Shown piece by piece: positions 1 to 11,134 of a DNA stretch of 64,000 bases. Below the pieces are notes generated by a model. That model did not search any database. It saw nothing but the letters and a program-made list of their open reading frames with translations, and was not told the DNA's origin. The stretch's first letter is position 1; each line of letters begins with the position of its first letter. This DNA comes from Chiua virens. Taxonomy: Eukaryota > Basidiomycota > Agaricomycetes > Boletales > Boletaceae. Location of the stretch: positions 53,302 through 117,301 of the forward strand of contig JAHNUO010000050.1 in the NCBI GenBank assembly GCA_019787685.1, in the 5' to 3' direction. The translations under genes and the position numbers were made by a program.

Positions 1-1677
1 TGTTCTGGGAGGTGTTGTTTGTAAGGTTTGACCTGAGAAATATTTACGACTGGGTGTATTCGCATAGTGCGTGGGAGTCGAAGTTTTAAAGCATTCGGAC
101 CGTGCATGGATATTATGTCATAGGGTCCAATCCACTTGTCTGTGAATTTGGGGTGTTGTTTTATTTTTAGATTTGTTGTAGAGAGCCAGACTTTATCCCC
201 AATGGAGTAAGAGGGTGGTTCTGATCTCGATTTATCTGCAAATTTCTTCATATGTTCCACGGCTTTATCTATATTAGATTTGGTTTGTTCTAGAACTTCG
301 GAGAAATCCGTGATGTAGTTCTGAGCAGCCAGGTTTTTCATAGATTGTGGCATAATTCCCATCCTAGGGACATAAGAACGTGTGATTTCAAATGGGAAGA
401 ATTTAGTGGCAGTGTGTTTCTTGCTGTTATAGGAGAATTGTGCGAGAGGGAGCCAATCGGCCCAAGTGTTATCTTTCTTGGCACAGAACATGTGAAGGTA
501 CTGCTGCACTTCTCGATTCATCTGTTCTGTTTGTCTGTCCATTTGTGGGTGATGTGTGGTGCTTAGTTTGGGTATTATTTTTAACCCTGAGCATATATCT
601 TTCATAAGTTGGGAAGCGAATTGTGGTCCTCTATCTGATATAATGGTTTTAGGGAGGCCATGATGTTTCCATATGTGTGAGAGATATAATTTTGCGAGAT
701 CCATGGATGAACACGTTTTGTGACATGGAATAAATTTGACTTCTTTAGAGAAGCGGTCCACGACTGTGAGAATGGAATCATAGGAGTGTGAAAGTGGGAG
801 ATCTGTTATGAAATCTGCTGAGATATCTTCCCATGGTAATGTTGGTGTTTCTAAGGGTTACAGGAGTCCTGCTGTTTTCTGGTTGGAACCTTTGAAACAA
901 GCGCATCTTTCACAATGTAAGACATAATTTTTGACTTCTGCGTTCATTCGAGGCCAAATGTAAGTTTGAGATAGAAGTTTTAGAGTTTTGTCGTAACTGG
1001 GATGTTCGGCTTCGGGTGTGTCATGAAACATAGTCATGGATTTAGTGCGTAAAGCATCAGGAATGAAGATCCTATCCCCCTTTCTAAGGAAGGTGTCCTC
1101 AACTTTATATCCGATAGATAGTAAGTGTTTCATGGCATTAGGTGATAGTTTCATAGTTTCATGTTGTATATCTGATAGAAATTGATCACCATTATAGAGG
1201 AGAGTGATGGCTGATCTGATTTTAGATGGATCCATGAGAAGGATTCCTTTGTTATCGTCATCAATTCCGATCATGTGGTCCTCTCTCCTACTTAAAGCAT
1301 TAGCTTTCCCATAGTGACTCCAGCCTTGTGGTGCCAAGTGAAGTTAAAGCGTGAGAGATATTGTGCCCATCTCACTTGTCTTCGATTAAGATCTTGGCGT
1401 GTCATAAACCACGTAAGGTTCTGGTGGTCATTCCATATTTCAAATTCATGTTTTGCTCCTTCAAGGTAGTGGCGCCATAGTTCTAGGGAATGGATAACCG
1501 AGAGCATTTCTTTATCAGCTATAGGGTAATTCCATTCTTCTGGGATCATAGAGTGACTATTATAGGCAATGGGGTGCCAAAGTCCTTCCTTTTCTAAAGA
1601 CAGAACTGCTCCTGTTGCAAAATCCGATGAGTCGCATTCTAAGCGATATTTGGCATCCTGATCTGGATAAGCAAGTA
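1..1677 (-). mobile_element. Ty3/Gypsy retrotransposon fragment, left copy (RNase H and integrase)
   Basis: Read on the minus strand from 1677 down to the window edge, this encodes the end of a Gypsy pol polyprotein: RNase H (about 1677-1310, beginning in ILAYPDQ), the integrase HHCC zinc-binding region (about 1010-900, with HCERC) and the integrase core and C-terminal region (857-1, with KWIGPYDII near 150-125). Two lesions are visible: a one-base shift near 1310 (the frame changes inside GVTMGK) and an in-frame TAA at 858-860 replacing a Gln codon. The integrase core below 857 is otherwise open to position 1. It is closely related to the right copy at 3920-6468 but points the opposite way and breaks off at a different place. 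The Tc1 element abuts it at 1678. The LTR lies outside the window. Confidence 0.88.
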
Positions 1678-1679
1678 TA

Positions 1680-1894
1680 CAGTGAGCAACAAAACTGATG
1701 CAATATTTATAGCATTTTGATTGAAGCATGAATATTGAGAGCCCTGTTAATGCTAGACCCCCTAACCTAGGTACCATTGGAAAGCCCTTGATCAGGGCTT
1801 TCCAATGGTATATGGGTTTATTATGTAATTCTTACTATATCGGGAAATATTTCGAAATTGATGTGAGGTACTCATTGCATCAGTTTTGTTGCTG
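1680..1894 (+). repeat. Left terminal inverted repeat of the Tc1 element
   Basis: It matches the reverse complement of 3703-3917 with a handful of substitutions. The arm is itself imperfectly palindromic: GCAACAAAACTGATGCAAT near its outer end (1686-1704) reappears inverted at its inner end (1874-1892). A near-perfect 37-nt palindrome (1773-1809, ACCATTGGAAAGCCC outward on both sides of TGATCA) lies in the middle. Confidence 0.93.
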
Positions 1895-1944
1895 ACACTC
1901 TAAAGTATTCAAAATGCATATTGCAAGTGGTTATTACATAAGCA

Positions 1945-3684
1945 ATGGATCATGTGACATGTAATAAGTTCAACATGATACAAACAAACACACACACTAT
2001 CACTTTGTCCACAACCACCATCATGAAATCTCTTTCAGTTCACCAAACTCATCATATTATCTCTCTCTTGGAATTGGGACAATCAACCCATCAAATTGCT
2101 CAATCTACTGGTCTCAACCAATCTACTATTAGTAGACTCAGGTCCAAACATCTTCCCAACCTACCCAAAGCCTCTGGTGGTTGTCCTTCCATCATTTCTC
2201 CTACCAATATATGTCATGCTATTCGTCTTATTGGATCTGGGAAGGCTAAGAATGCAGTTCAGGTGACCAAAACACTTCAAGAAGTGAAGAACCATTCTAT
2301 CTCCCCCCAGACCATCTGCTGCCACTTGAAGAAAGCTGGTATAAAGGCTGTAGTGAAGCAAAAACGCCCTCTTCTTGCCCAGCGTCATAGGAGAGCAAGG
2401 ATGGACTTTGCTCTAAGCCATCAGCATTGGACTGTTGAGGACTGGAAGCAAGTTATTGTTACAATCACATTTCACATTATTCTTTCGCCTTCCTACTCAA
2501 CGCTCTCATCCACTATACAAAAGACAGAATATCTATTACGGCATATATTGCCTCATGCCAAGGCTATACTCAGGATCATATCCTATTGGCCAATCCTTTA
2601 TGACTCACTATGATTCATTATTAGACACGTGTTATCACACGATGTCATAACCTATGCACAACACACGTGTATTCACACGTTATCTCTTATCTATGATTCC
2701 CTATGACTCATATCTATTATTAAAGCAGTGCTTATCTCATAACATGCTTATACCGCATTGTTACAGCATTGTTTCCTCATGTCTTTATCTATGACTCACA
2801 TACATACTGATACCTCATGTTATCACACCTTATCTACCAATCAGGACACTCATACTTATCTATGTATTCATACTCCGATTGTAGCTCCGATTGTACTTTT
2901 AGTATATAAAGACTTGAATGCAGCACCAGGGAACTCTAACAAAGTTCACCTCTGGTTTTCCTCCATTGTCTCTCATAGACGGATCTCCTCTGTAGTTCTC
3001 GCCTCACTCGTCAGACTCACTTGCATTCAACCTTACACTGACCACTACAACCACTCGTAAGTAACTCATAGTCTACGTTTGTTCTAGGTTGTTACAGTTA
3101 TATGGTCAGATGAGACCAAAATTAATCACATTGGGTCAGATAGCAGGAAATGGGCATGGAAAAGGGCAGGAGAGGGTCTTAGTGACAGGATTGTGGAGGG
3201 AATAGTTAAGTTTGGGGGAGGATCAGTGATGCTATGGGGCTGTATGACCTGGGAAGGTGTTGGAATGGCTTGCAAGATTGATGGTAAGATGGATGCTGAT
3301 CTCTATGTGCAGATTTTGGAAGATGAACTCCAACAAACTCTGGTGGATTATAGATTTTTCCCAGAAGACATTATCTTCCAGCAAGATAATGATCCCAAGC
3401 ACACCAGTAGGAAGGCTAGGGAGTGGCTTGATGACCATGGATTTGAGGTCATGGTATGGCCTGCTCAGTCTCCAGACCTTAATCCCATAGAACATCTATG
3501 GTTTCTCCTCAAAAGAAGACTTGCAGAGTATCCTGAGCCAGCTAAGGGGATATTGGAACTTTGGGAGAGGATTAAAGTGGAATGGTATAAGATTGGGGTG
3601 GAGGAGTGTCAGAGATTGATTGAGAGCATGCCTAGAAGAGTTCAGGAGGTCATCAAGGCCAAAGGAGGATACACTTCATACTAA
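1945..3684 (+). pseudogene. Tc1-family transposase, split by a solo LTR
   Basis: The first part (1945-2456) encodes a helix-turn-helix region (GQSTHQIAQSTGLNQSTISR) and a Tc1-type linker ending HWTVEDWKQV. The second part (3097-3684) carries the catalytic domain: WSDET with the first Asp, QQDNDPKHTS with the second Asp and NPIEHLW with the Glu. Thirty-four residues separate the second Asp and the Glu, the DD34E spacing of Tc1 elements. The inserted LTR plus its target duplication is 645 bp, a multiple of three, and both parts are in the same frame with no other stop seen, so the host gene was probably intact before insertion. The start may be ATG 1945 or the later Met at 2023; the protein would be about 340-365 residues, normal for the family. 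As it stands the gene cannot give a full transposase. Confidence 0.9.
2457..3096 (+). repeat. Solo LTR of a Gypsy-type element inside the Tc1 transposase
   Basis: The 640-bp segment begins TGTTACAATC and ends GGTTGTTACA, and is flanked by the perfect 5-bp duplication GTTAT (2452-2456 and 3097-3101). It shares blocks with the 3' LTR of the right Gypsy copy: AGGATCATATCCTATTGGC, a TATA box (TATATAAAG near 2901), GAACTCTAACAAAGTT, and the end TTGTTCTAGGTTGTT. No internal retrotransposon sequence remains, so it is a solo LTR left by LTR-LTR recombination. Confidence 0.92.
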
Positions 3685-3702
3685 TTTGTGATACCCTTAT
3701 AC

Positions 3703-3917
3703 CAGCAATAAAACTGATGCAATGAGTACCTCACATCAATTTCGAAATATTTCCCGATATAGTAAGAGTTACATAATAAACCCATATACCATTGGAAAGC
3801 CCTGATCAAGGGCTTTCCAATGGTACCTAGGTTAGGGGGTCTAGCATCAACAGGGCTCTCAATATTCATGCTTCAATCAAAATGCTACAAACATTGCATC
3901 AGTTTTGTTGCTCACTG
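3703..3917 (-). repeat. Right terminal inverted repeat of the Tc1 element
   Basis: Inverted counterpart of 1680-1894, equal in length, with the same internal palindrome at 3788-3824. It ends in CACTG followed by the TA target site. Confidence 0.93.
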
Positions 3918-3923
3918 TATAAT

Positions 3924-6468
3924 GAACGAAATCTTTGCCAACATGAATTGTGTTGTGGTTGTTTACATCAATGATCTCATGATATTCACCGATACTGACG
4001 ATTATGAAACACATGACAAAATCATTCTTGAGGTGCTCAAACGCCTTGAAGAAAACGACTTATTCATAAAACCAGAAAAATGTCATTTCCACATAAAAGA
4101 AGTAGACTTCCTCAGAATGATCGTGGGAAATAATGGAATCAGAATGGATGACAAGAAAACATCAGCAGTAGCCAAATGGCCTGTTCCTTCCTCTGTCAAA
4201 CATGTTCGCTCCTTCCTTGGTCTAGCTAACTTCTATCACAGATTCATCAAAGATTATGGAAAAATTGCATGTTCTTTACATGACTTAACTAAGAAAGACT
4301 AGAAATTCAAATGGACCTTCACTTGTGACAAAGCCTTCCATATGCTCAAACAGGCATTTACAACAGCCCCTATCCTTGCTTATCCAGATCAGAGTTCCAA
4401 ATATCGCTTAGAATGCAATTCTTCGGATTTTGCCACAGGAGCGGTTCTCTCTCTAGAGAAGGACGGTGCTTGGCACCCTGTCGCTTATAACAGCCACTCT
4501 ATGACCCCAGAAGAACAAAACTACCCTATTGCTAACAAAGAAATGCTATCAGTCATTCATTCACTGGAATTATGGTGTCACTATCTAGAAGGCGCAAAAC
4601 ATGAATTTGAAATATGGAATAACCACCAGAACCTTACGTGGTTTATGACCCATCAAGATTTGAATTGTAGACAAGCATGATGGGCACAATACCTATCCCG
4701 ATTCAACTTTACTTGGCACCACAAGGCTGGAGTCACTATGGGAAAAGCAGACACTTTAAGCAGGAGAGAGGACCACATGATTGGTATCGAAGATGACAAC
4801 AAGGGAATCCTGCTCATGAACCCTGAACAAATCAGATCAGCCATCACTCTCCTATATAACAGAGATGAATTCCTCTCATCCATCCAACATGAAACTGTGA
4901 AACTGTCACCAAATGCCATGAAACATCTCACAGCTATTGGATATGCAGTCAAGGACGCCTTCCTTAGAAAGGGGGGCAAGATCTTCATTCCAGATAACTT
5001 AAGAACCAAAGCCATTACGACATTCCATGACACTCCAGAAGCCGGACATCCCAGTTACGATAAAACACTTGAACTATTATCACGAAACTACATATGGCCT
5101 CAAATGAAGGAACATGTAAAAACATATGTACAACATTGCGAAAGATGCACTCGGTTCAAGGGATCAAACCAAAAAACAGCAGGACTTCTGCAACCTCTGG
5201 AAACCCCTAATGCACCATGGAAAGATATCTCAGCAGATTTCATCACAGATCTTCCACTCTCACACTCATATGACTCAATTCTCACAGTAGTGGATTAATT
5301 TTCCAAAGAAGTCAAATTCATCCCATGTCACAAAACATGTATATCTATGAATCTCACTAAACTCTACCTATCCCATATATGGAAACATCATGGCCTCCCT
5401 ACATCCATCATATTGGATAGAGGACCACAATTCGCTTCACAACTTATGAAAGACATATGCTTAGGGTTGAAAATCACACCCAAACTAAGTACTGCCCACC
5501 ACCCTCAAACCGACGGACAATCAGAGCAAATGAATCGAGAAGTACAACAATACCTTCGAATGTTCTGTGCTGAGAAGGACTCCACATGGTCTGATTGGCT
5601 TCCACTAGCCCAATTCTCATACAATAGCAAAAAGAACACTACTACGAAACATTCTCCTTTCGAAATCACATGCTCTTACGTTCCTAGGATGGGAATTATG
5701 CCTCATGACATGAAAAACTCAGCAGCTCAGAACTTCATCACAGACTTCTCTGATATTCTAGAGCAAACCAAATCTAATATAGACAAAGCCGCGGAACATA
5801 TGAAACAACAAGCAGATAAATCGAGATCAAAACCACCTTCCTACACTGTTGGTGATAAAGTCTGGCTCTCAACTGCTAATCTAAAAATAAAACAACATCC
5901 AAAATTCACAGACAAGTGGATTGGACCCTATGACATAATCTCCATGCACAGGCTGAATGCTCTAAAGCTTTGATTACCATGCACTATGTGAATTCACCCA
6001 GTTGTAAACATCTCTCAGGTCAAACCATATAAAGAACATCTACCCAATCAGCTGGTTTATAAACCACACCCTATTGTTGTTGGAGATGACCAAGAAGAAG
6101 AATATGAAGCGGAATACATTGTTGACTCACGAATGAAGGGTCACCACTTGGAATATCTCATCCACTGGAAAGGCTATGAAGATGAACGTACATGGGAACC
6201 CCTAAAGAATCTCACTAACGCTCAAGAACTCATCAGTGACTTCCATGAAGCATATCCTGAAGCCCCACATTGTCTCAAAGTAACCTATACAGAATTTAAC
6301 TCCATCTTCCGAAATTATGAAGATAAAACTCAATCCGCAGATGAGAATAGTCTCCATCGTCTCAATTATGAAATAACAGATCATCCGGAGTCTGATCATC
6401 AGACGGGGGGTAGTGTTATGATCTCAACATTCCATCCTCACACGGATCATACTTTTAATCTTTTCTAA
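3924..6468 (+). pseudogene. Gypsy pol remnant: reverse transcriptase end, RNase H, integrase, chromodomain
   Basis: A single reading frame can be followed from 3924 to 6468 with no frameshift but five in-frame stops: TAG 4300, TGA 4678, TAA 5296, TGA 5971 and TGA 5989. In order it holds the end of the reverse transcriptase palm (VVYINDLMIF, where the usual Y-D-D is changed to I-N-D), RNase H with LECNSSDFATGAV, the HHCC integrase finger (HCERC), the integrase core (ISADFITDLPLS, then LDRGPQFAS, HHPQTDGQSE), the LTR-binding GPYDII region, and a chromodomain (EYLIHWKGYEDERTWEP, about 6130-6230). Most stops fit C-to-T or G-to-A change at Arg, Gln or Trp codons. The last codons overlap the LTR. 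Confidence 0.9.
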
Positions 6469-7571
6469 AAACGATCACTCCTCATGACAAGGCTGTCAAC
6501 AGGATCATATCCTATTGGCTGCCACAATAACACAGCATCAAACATGACTCACTCTCTTATCTTTCATTTCCGACTTATCATGACTCATACCCGCCAGATA
6601 CCTGTGCAAGGCTATGCATCTTATATATGACTCATATGATTCACACCTTATCATCCAATCATGTCTCTCTGTCTTATCTACATACATAGTTCATACTCAG
6701 ATTAGAACTCCGACATCCATGTACTATATAAACCCCATGAATTGAAGCCAGAGAACTCTAACAAATGTTACAATTTCTTTCTTTTCTCTCACTTGTACTA
6801 CTTCTCTTCACTCGATACCTAAGTATCCTCGTACGTTCATCCGTACTCGTTCATTTCCACCTTTACATAACCAGCAGCAGCATTACCCGCATGATTACTC
6901 TTTTCCTTTCACATCATCTTCCGATGGCATTGCACTTACTCATTTCATTCTCGTCATTATCCAATGGCTTTGCATTTGTCATTTCAACTTTGTCATCGTC
7001 TGTTGCCCTCGCATCATACAATTCCTCCTTTTGGCCTTTATCCCTTCCGCTCTTCTTGGCCATCCCTTTTAGTCTCTTGGTCCGTGCACAATTCTCATAG
7101 TATAAATACCTTGCAGCGATACTCTTGTACCCTAGTCTTGATCTCCACAATCTAGCTGAGTATCTCTGCTCCACTCGCCACAGCGCCTGTGACCACTCGA
7201 CCGGACTACTCCAAATCCATACTTGAACACTCGGACTCATCGTAGTCAACCCTCAACCCTCAACCATCCCTCAGGTATAGATTCCCAAAAGGACAACTCT
7301 CAGCAATGCCTGAGTTTTCACTCGTCTCTCTGGTAGCAACTCGCTAACCAGAAACCCTCGTTCAACTCTTCAGCGCACCATGTATCAAGTGGTGGTTGTT
7401 TGAGTTATCACAGCCACTTGGTACTTGGTGCTTTTGCGGCTACACTAGGTCCTACCCAGAACTATCGTAACAACAAAGTTCTCTTGGAGTTTTTGCCTCT
7501 TTGATTGGACTTCCACATCCTCTCTCATCTTCACTAGACATCTAGTTCAATCTTTGTTCTAGGTTGTTTCA
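6414..7571 (+). repeat. 3' LTR of the right Gypsy copy, split by another solo LTR
   Basis: It begins TGTTATGATC after the polypurine tract and ends GGTTGTTTCA. Only 6414-6765 and 7478-7571 belong to this LTR (about 450 bp); 6766-7477 is a later insertion and its duplicated target site. A TATA box (TATATAAACC) lies near 6725. The join GAACTCTAACAAA|GTTCTC matches the uninterrupted sequence in the solo LTR at 2457-3096, which confirms the split. Confidence 0.86.
6766..7472 (+). repeat. Solo LTR (second family) inside the Gypsy 3' LTR
   Basis: The 707-bp segment begins TGTTACAATTTC and ends TATCGTAACA, with inverted termini TGTTA/TAACA, and has the perfect 5-bp duplication ACAAA at 6761-6765 and 7473-7477. 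A TATA box (TATAAATACC) is near 7100. It is homologous, in the opposite orientation, to the solo LTR at 14324-14892 (shared CAATCTAGCTGA, AAGTGGTGGTTGTTTGAGTT, TAGGTCCTACCC). Confidence 0.92.
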
Positions 7572-7572
7572 C

Positions 7573-9295
7573 AAGTGGCAAGACGTTGGACCTCCACATT
7601 CAGGCGACAGATCTCTTCCTTCAATTGTAAGAATTTGAAATATTTCATCACCATCTCACGGTTGGCAGGCTAAGCCCAGGGTTTTTCAAGCACATCAGCA
7701 TGGGAAACCTTGAGAAGTGAAAATTCACCAAGAGCAGTGTAAGCAACAACATCAGAATACTCGACTTTAGGGCAAGGTGGCTTTTGGCGGGGTGCGAGCT
7801 TGTTATAGCGATTGAGAGCTGTGCGGATCGCTGCCAAACAGCATGCCAACGCCTTGGAAATATGTTTTTGCATCTTGTATCCTGAAATTTGTCAATAATC
7901 ATGATAAAGAGAATGCAAGGCACTAACCTGTACCAGCTAGGTTGGCCTTGGATAGCTCAAAGAGGCGCTGCACAACCAAACCTTCGAGTTCCTCAATGGC
8001 ACAAATGAATACATGATGTTTCACATAATCTTGGACAGCGAGATACTCTGGGTCATTAGATGACCAGTGCATTTGGATGCCATGTTGCCACTCAAAGTGT
8101 TCAACAGCATTCAGCTGGAGCTCATATTTACATTGGGCTGAGGAATATTCGGCACTAACTGAGTTTGAGCATTGCCAAGTAACGTAGTTCAGGCCAGACT
8201 CAGGTGTGAAATTGGATGCAGTGTACATGAGGTATGGCAACTGTGTGACACTGGTGTACATTTTCCTAGAAACACATAAGCAATTAGGTACAGAAAGGTT
8301 GAGTGGCTTACTTGGTACATTGGAGCTTCCCAAGCTCAGTAACGTACATCACAGAGAGCGAGGTAGCTGCTGGCTCAGACGTGCAGTCCTTCAGATATGT
8401 TAATTCTTCTCAATGCCAAGTCTCAATGTCCTCCTCATCGAAATTAGTGAGTACCTTGAATTTCGCAAGCTCAATGGTGTATGTTTTGATGATATCAAGT
8501 GCTTGTCTGTAGTTGTTGTAAAGGAACCGACCTGTATATATGTGAGTATGGTAACCTTAACGTACACAGTACGTACCAAGCTTGAGGTACTTGTCAGCAT
8601 CCCATTGGTCGAAGTGTAAATCCAGGAATTGTTTCCAATGGAAATAGGAAGCATGTCAGATGAGTGGTGCCGTGGCATTGGAACTGGAAAAGATGCACTC
8701 ACACGTCTCTAGATCCTCATTCCCAAATCCAGGCAAATAGAGTGGATGGTTTTGCAGCTGGCAGAGGCAATTGTGAGCAAAACCATGGAATGCATTGACA
8801 ACAACCCTGAGGCTGGCTTCCTTGGCTTGCTTACCAAGTACACTGTTCACAACAGTAACCTTTGAAGCGCACCCTATGTCGTGACCAATGGCATGATCAT
8901 TTCCACAACAATGAAGAATCTGATCAATCGTGGCCAAACCATATTTTGCACTGCCAGACACATTAGATGCAGAATGAAAGCCAAAATACATTACATACTG
9001 CTCACCACTGTGCTTCATTTCAGCAATACACTCTATAAAGCTGTGTCAACACACTAGCACAAAGATACCTGTCTGTTCAAAGACACGAATCTTGTCTTCT
9101 TTGGCTGCCTTTGCAGCGCTCCAATTCAACAAGCATGTAGTGGCCACAGTGTTAGGACTCCTGTGAGCATTGTTTCTGAATTGCTCAACATCAGCTACAG
9201 GAATAAAATAATCACTCTGGAAAGTCTGGGGATCAGCTGACCCAGAGCCATCAAGCCACTTTGCAGAAAAATTGCCGTCCATATTGTGCAACCGT
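7573..9295 (-). pseudogene. KDZ transposase remnant, C-terminal half
   Basis: On the minus strand, several exon-sized frames match the Kyakuja-Dileera-Zisupton transposases of mushroom-forming fungi. In gene order: LHNMDGNFSAKWL near 9300-9255; a block with GFHSASNVSG (about 9005), YxIG/HDIGC and HGFAHNCLCQLQNHPLYLPG then EDLETCE (about 8770-8690); and the C-terminal VVQRLFELSKANLAGTG, KHISKA and AAIRTALNRYNKLAPRQKPP (about 7980-7770), followed by REMVMKYFKF and RLNVEVQRLAT down to 7573. An in-frame stop follows KPWA (about 7670). The gene is cut at 9296 by an LTR retrotransposon and at 7572 by Gypsy. Short frame changes may be introns or decay. Confidence 0.85.
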
Positions 9296-9911
9296 TGAAG
9301 GTAATATATCCCGGCTGTAGTGCAATACTCAGGGGGATTGAAAGAAATAGAAAGAGGGTGAAGGAATGCGATTCCGTTCGACCCAGGGACAACACTGAGT
9401 TGGTGAACGACAAATAGTGGTTTTTGAGTAGTCCGAGATGAATCCGGGGCGAATCCGGATTAAAACGGATAGAAAAGCGGACACGGCAGTCCGAATCCGG
9501 ATCGATAAAACACGAGGAGAGCGGGAGAAAACGAACGTTGACCGAAAACGATGTGAGACAGATGCGCATGGGCAAAAGCTACTGTATTTTTGTCAATACA
9601 GTGAATTTATAGTCCTCGGGAATACCCTCAGACTTGTCCTAAGTAAGGATAATGATAAAAGAAGAAGGTTTTCGTACGGTATAAAGTTCGAGAGGCACCC
9701 GAATGTCCCTGCAAGGGCTGCATGACATGGTCTAGCCAATGCTAAGTACGAATAAGGAGCATCAAAAATAAAATAAAAAGTCCAAGGCAAAACGGGCGCG
9801 GATACAGCAATCCGGATGAGTTCGCACATGCAGACAGATCAGGATCGGGATCGGGTGACGACAGGGTGCGGAAACGTGCTATGCGAGCACAGGGAATACC
9901 TATTCCCTACA
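9296..9911 (-). repeat. 3' LTR of the gag-only retrotransposon
   Basis: Same length (616 bp) and same ends as 13159-13774. The near identity of the two LTRs points to a recent insertion compared with the surrounding decayed elements. Confidence 0.95.
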
Positions 9912-10039
9912 CCCGACGGGGACTTTAGATGCTGACTGTCCCCAGTCAGCCCGATGTGTATGGGGATGTGATCGGTGGTTCAACATGACAGTTGCAGATG
10001 GCAGCGGATGGGTCCGGATACGCAAGGGTGACGGATACG

Positions 10040-10150
10040 TCAACAGAGATGGTGATGGCAATGAGAGTGATGAGGGTGATGACAGAGACGACGACAGAGA
10101 TGATGACAGAGATGATGATGATGACAATGAGAGTGCTGGTGGCTGCACAG
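10040..10150. repeat. GAY-rich simple sequence
   Basis: A run of GATGAC/GACGAC/GATGAT units around 10050-10140 inside the LTR element. It produces long low-complexity open frames on both strands that are not convincing genes. Confidence 0.7.
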
Positions 10151-11134
10151 TGATGATGACCCGAAAACGACAGGAATGACAATGATGACTGGTGATAGCG
10201 GTACAGTGACAATGATCCGCAAATGACAGGATCGGATAGTGATCGCGACGGTGTGATGCGTGGCTTTTCTGTGTGTCTGTTGTCCATAGTCTCGCGCATG
10301 AAGGCACGATGGATGAAGGATGGCCGTAATCTGCAATGTGAAGTGTGTCTGATGGTTTCGTGTTTATCGCAGTGATAGCATCTCTGGTATGCGTCGATCG
10401 TCCTGCGTGAATTCTGCTTGTCCGCATGTGTCCGGTGTGATCCAATGTGATCCGGTCGGCCGAGTTTGCTATCCACTGCTCGCTGCATGATCCGAACATG
10501 AAGAAAAGAACTGTATGGTTGAACGTGAAAGAGATGATAAGAAAGAGAAAAACAAAATGAAACCAATTGGCGAGTGTCCGACTTGGCTTGTCTTCGTCAT
10601 GCGTCTTTTGCATCTATACCTGCAATGGATGCCTTTTTGTGATACCTAAAAACGTCCGGAAACGATCCGGATACGACCGGATAAAGTGCATTGTGCCTAT
10701 GCGCGTTCGAAGAGCAGAAGTGGTATGTAGCGGATGAGGGCACGAACTCTAGATGATTGCAATAACAAAGTAGTGAATTGAGTGGTAGAAGAAATGAATG
10801 GACTATATGATCGTGTGTTGGTTTTTCTATATGGTATTCTTTTCTTTTCTGCGATGGTTTCTTGTTCAATGAGTAATGATCGATCACCGGACTAAACCCG
10901 GGGTGAGATAGAGATCTGCCGGACGAATACCGGGGATGAAACAGAGACGAAATGGATATCAAAAGAATGATTTCAATGACTGAAATTGTGAAAACGCGAA
11001 AAGTTGCGTGTGGAAACTGAGGCGGTCTTGTAGACCCCTCCCCCCTGGGTAGGCCATATCTGATGACCTCCCGGTCATCCGGATAATGCTGTGGAGAAAG
11101 GGTAAGGGTGTCTCAATGATAGTAAAAGAAACGG

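Larger units (their letters stand above)
1680..3917 (+). mobile_element. Tc1/mariner DNA transposon with 215-bp terminal inverted repeats
   Basis: The element begins CAGTGAGCAAC at 1680 and ends GTTGCTCACTG at 3917, flanked on both sides by the dinucleotide TA (1678-1679 and 3918-3919), the usual Tc1/mariner target duplication. The terminal inverted repeats are 215 bp (1680-1894 and 3703-3917) with only a few mismatches. The interior holds one transposase reading frame, interrupted by a solo LTR (2457-3096). Without that LTR the element would be about 1.6 kb. It lies exactly at the junction between two Gypsy copies of opposite orientation, so it may have taken part in a rearrangement. Confidence 0.92.
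3920..7571 (+). mobile_element. Ty3/Gypsy (chromovirus-type) retrotransposon, right copy, 5'-truncated
   Basis: This copy starts abruptly inside reverse transcriptase next to the Tc1 element and runs through RNase H, integrase and chromodomain to a 3' LTR (6414-7571). A short purine-rich run (AGACGGGGGGTAG) just before the LTR is the likely polypurine tract. The LTR ends in TGTTTCA and the sequence that follows is KDZ transposase coding sequence on the minus strand, so this element had inserted into the KDZ gene. Its 5' LTR and gag are not present in the window. Confidence 0.88.

Noticed and set aside
9900..10613. Long minus-strand frame of 237 codons, with overlapping frames
   Set aside because: It crosses from the LTR into the interior and is dominated by Ser/His/Leu runs from the GAY microsatellite; no motif, and several frames are open together.
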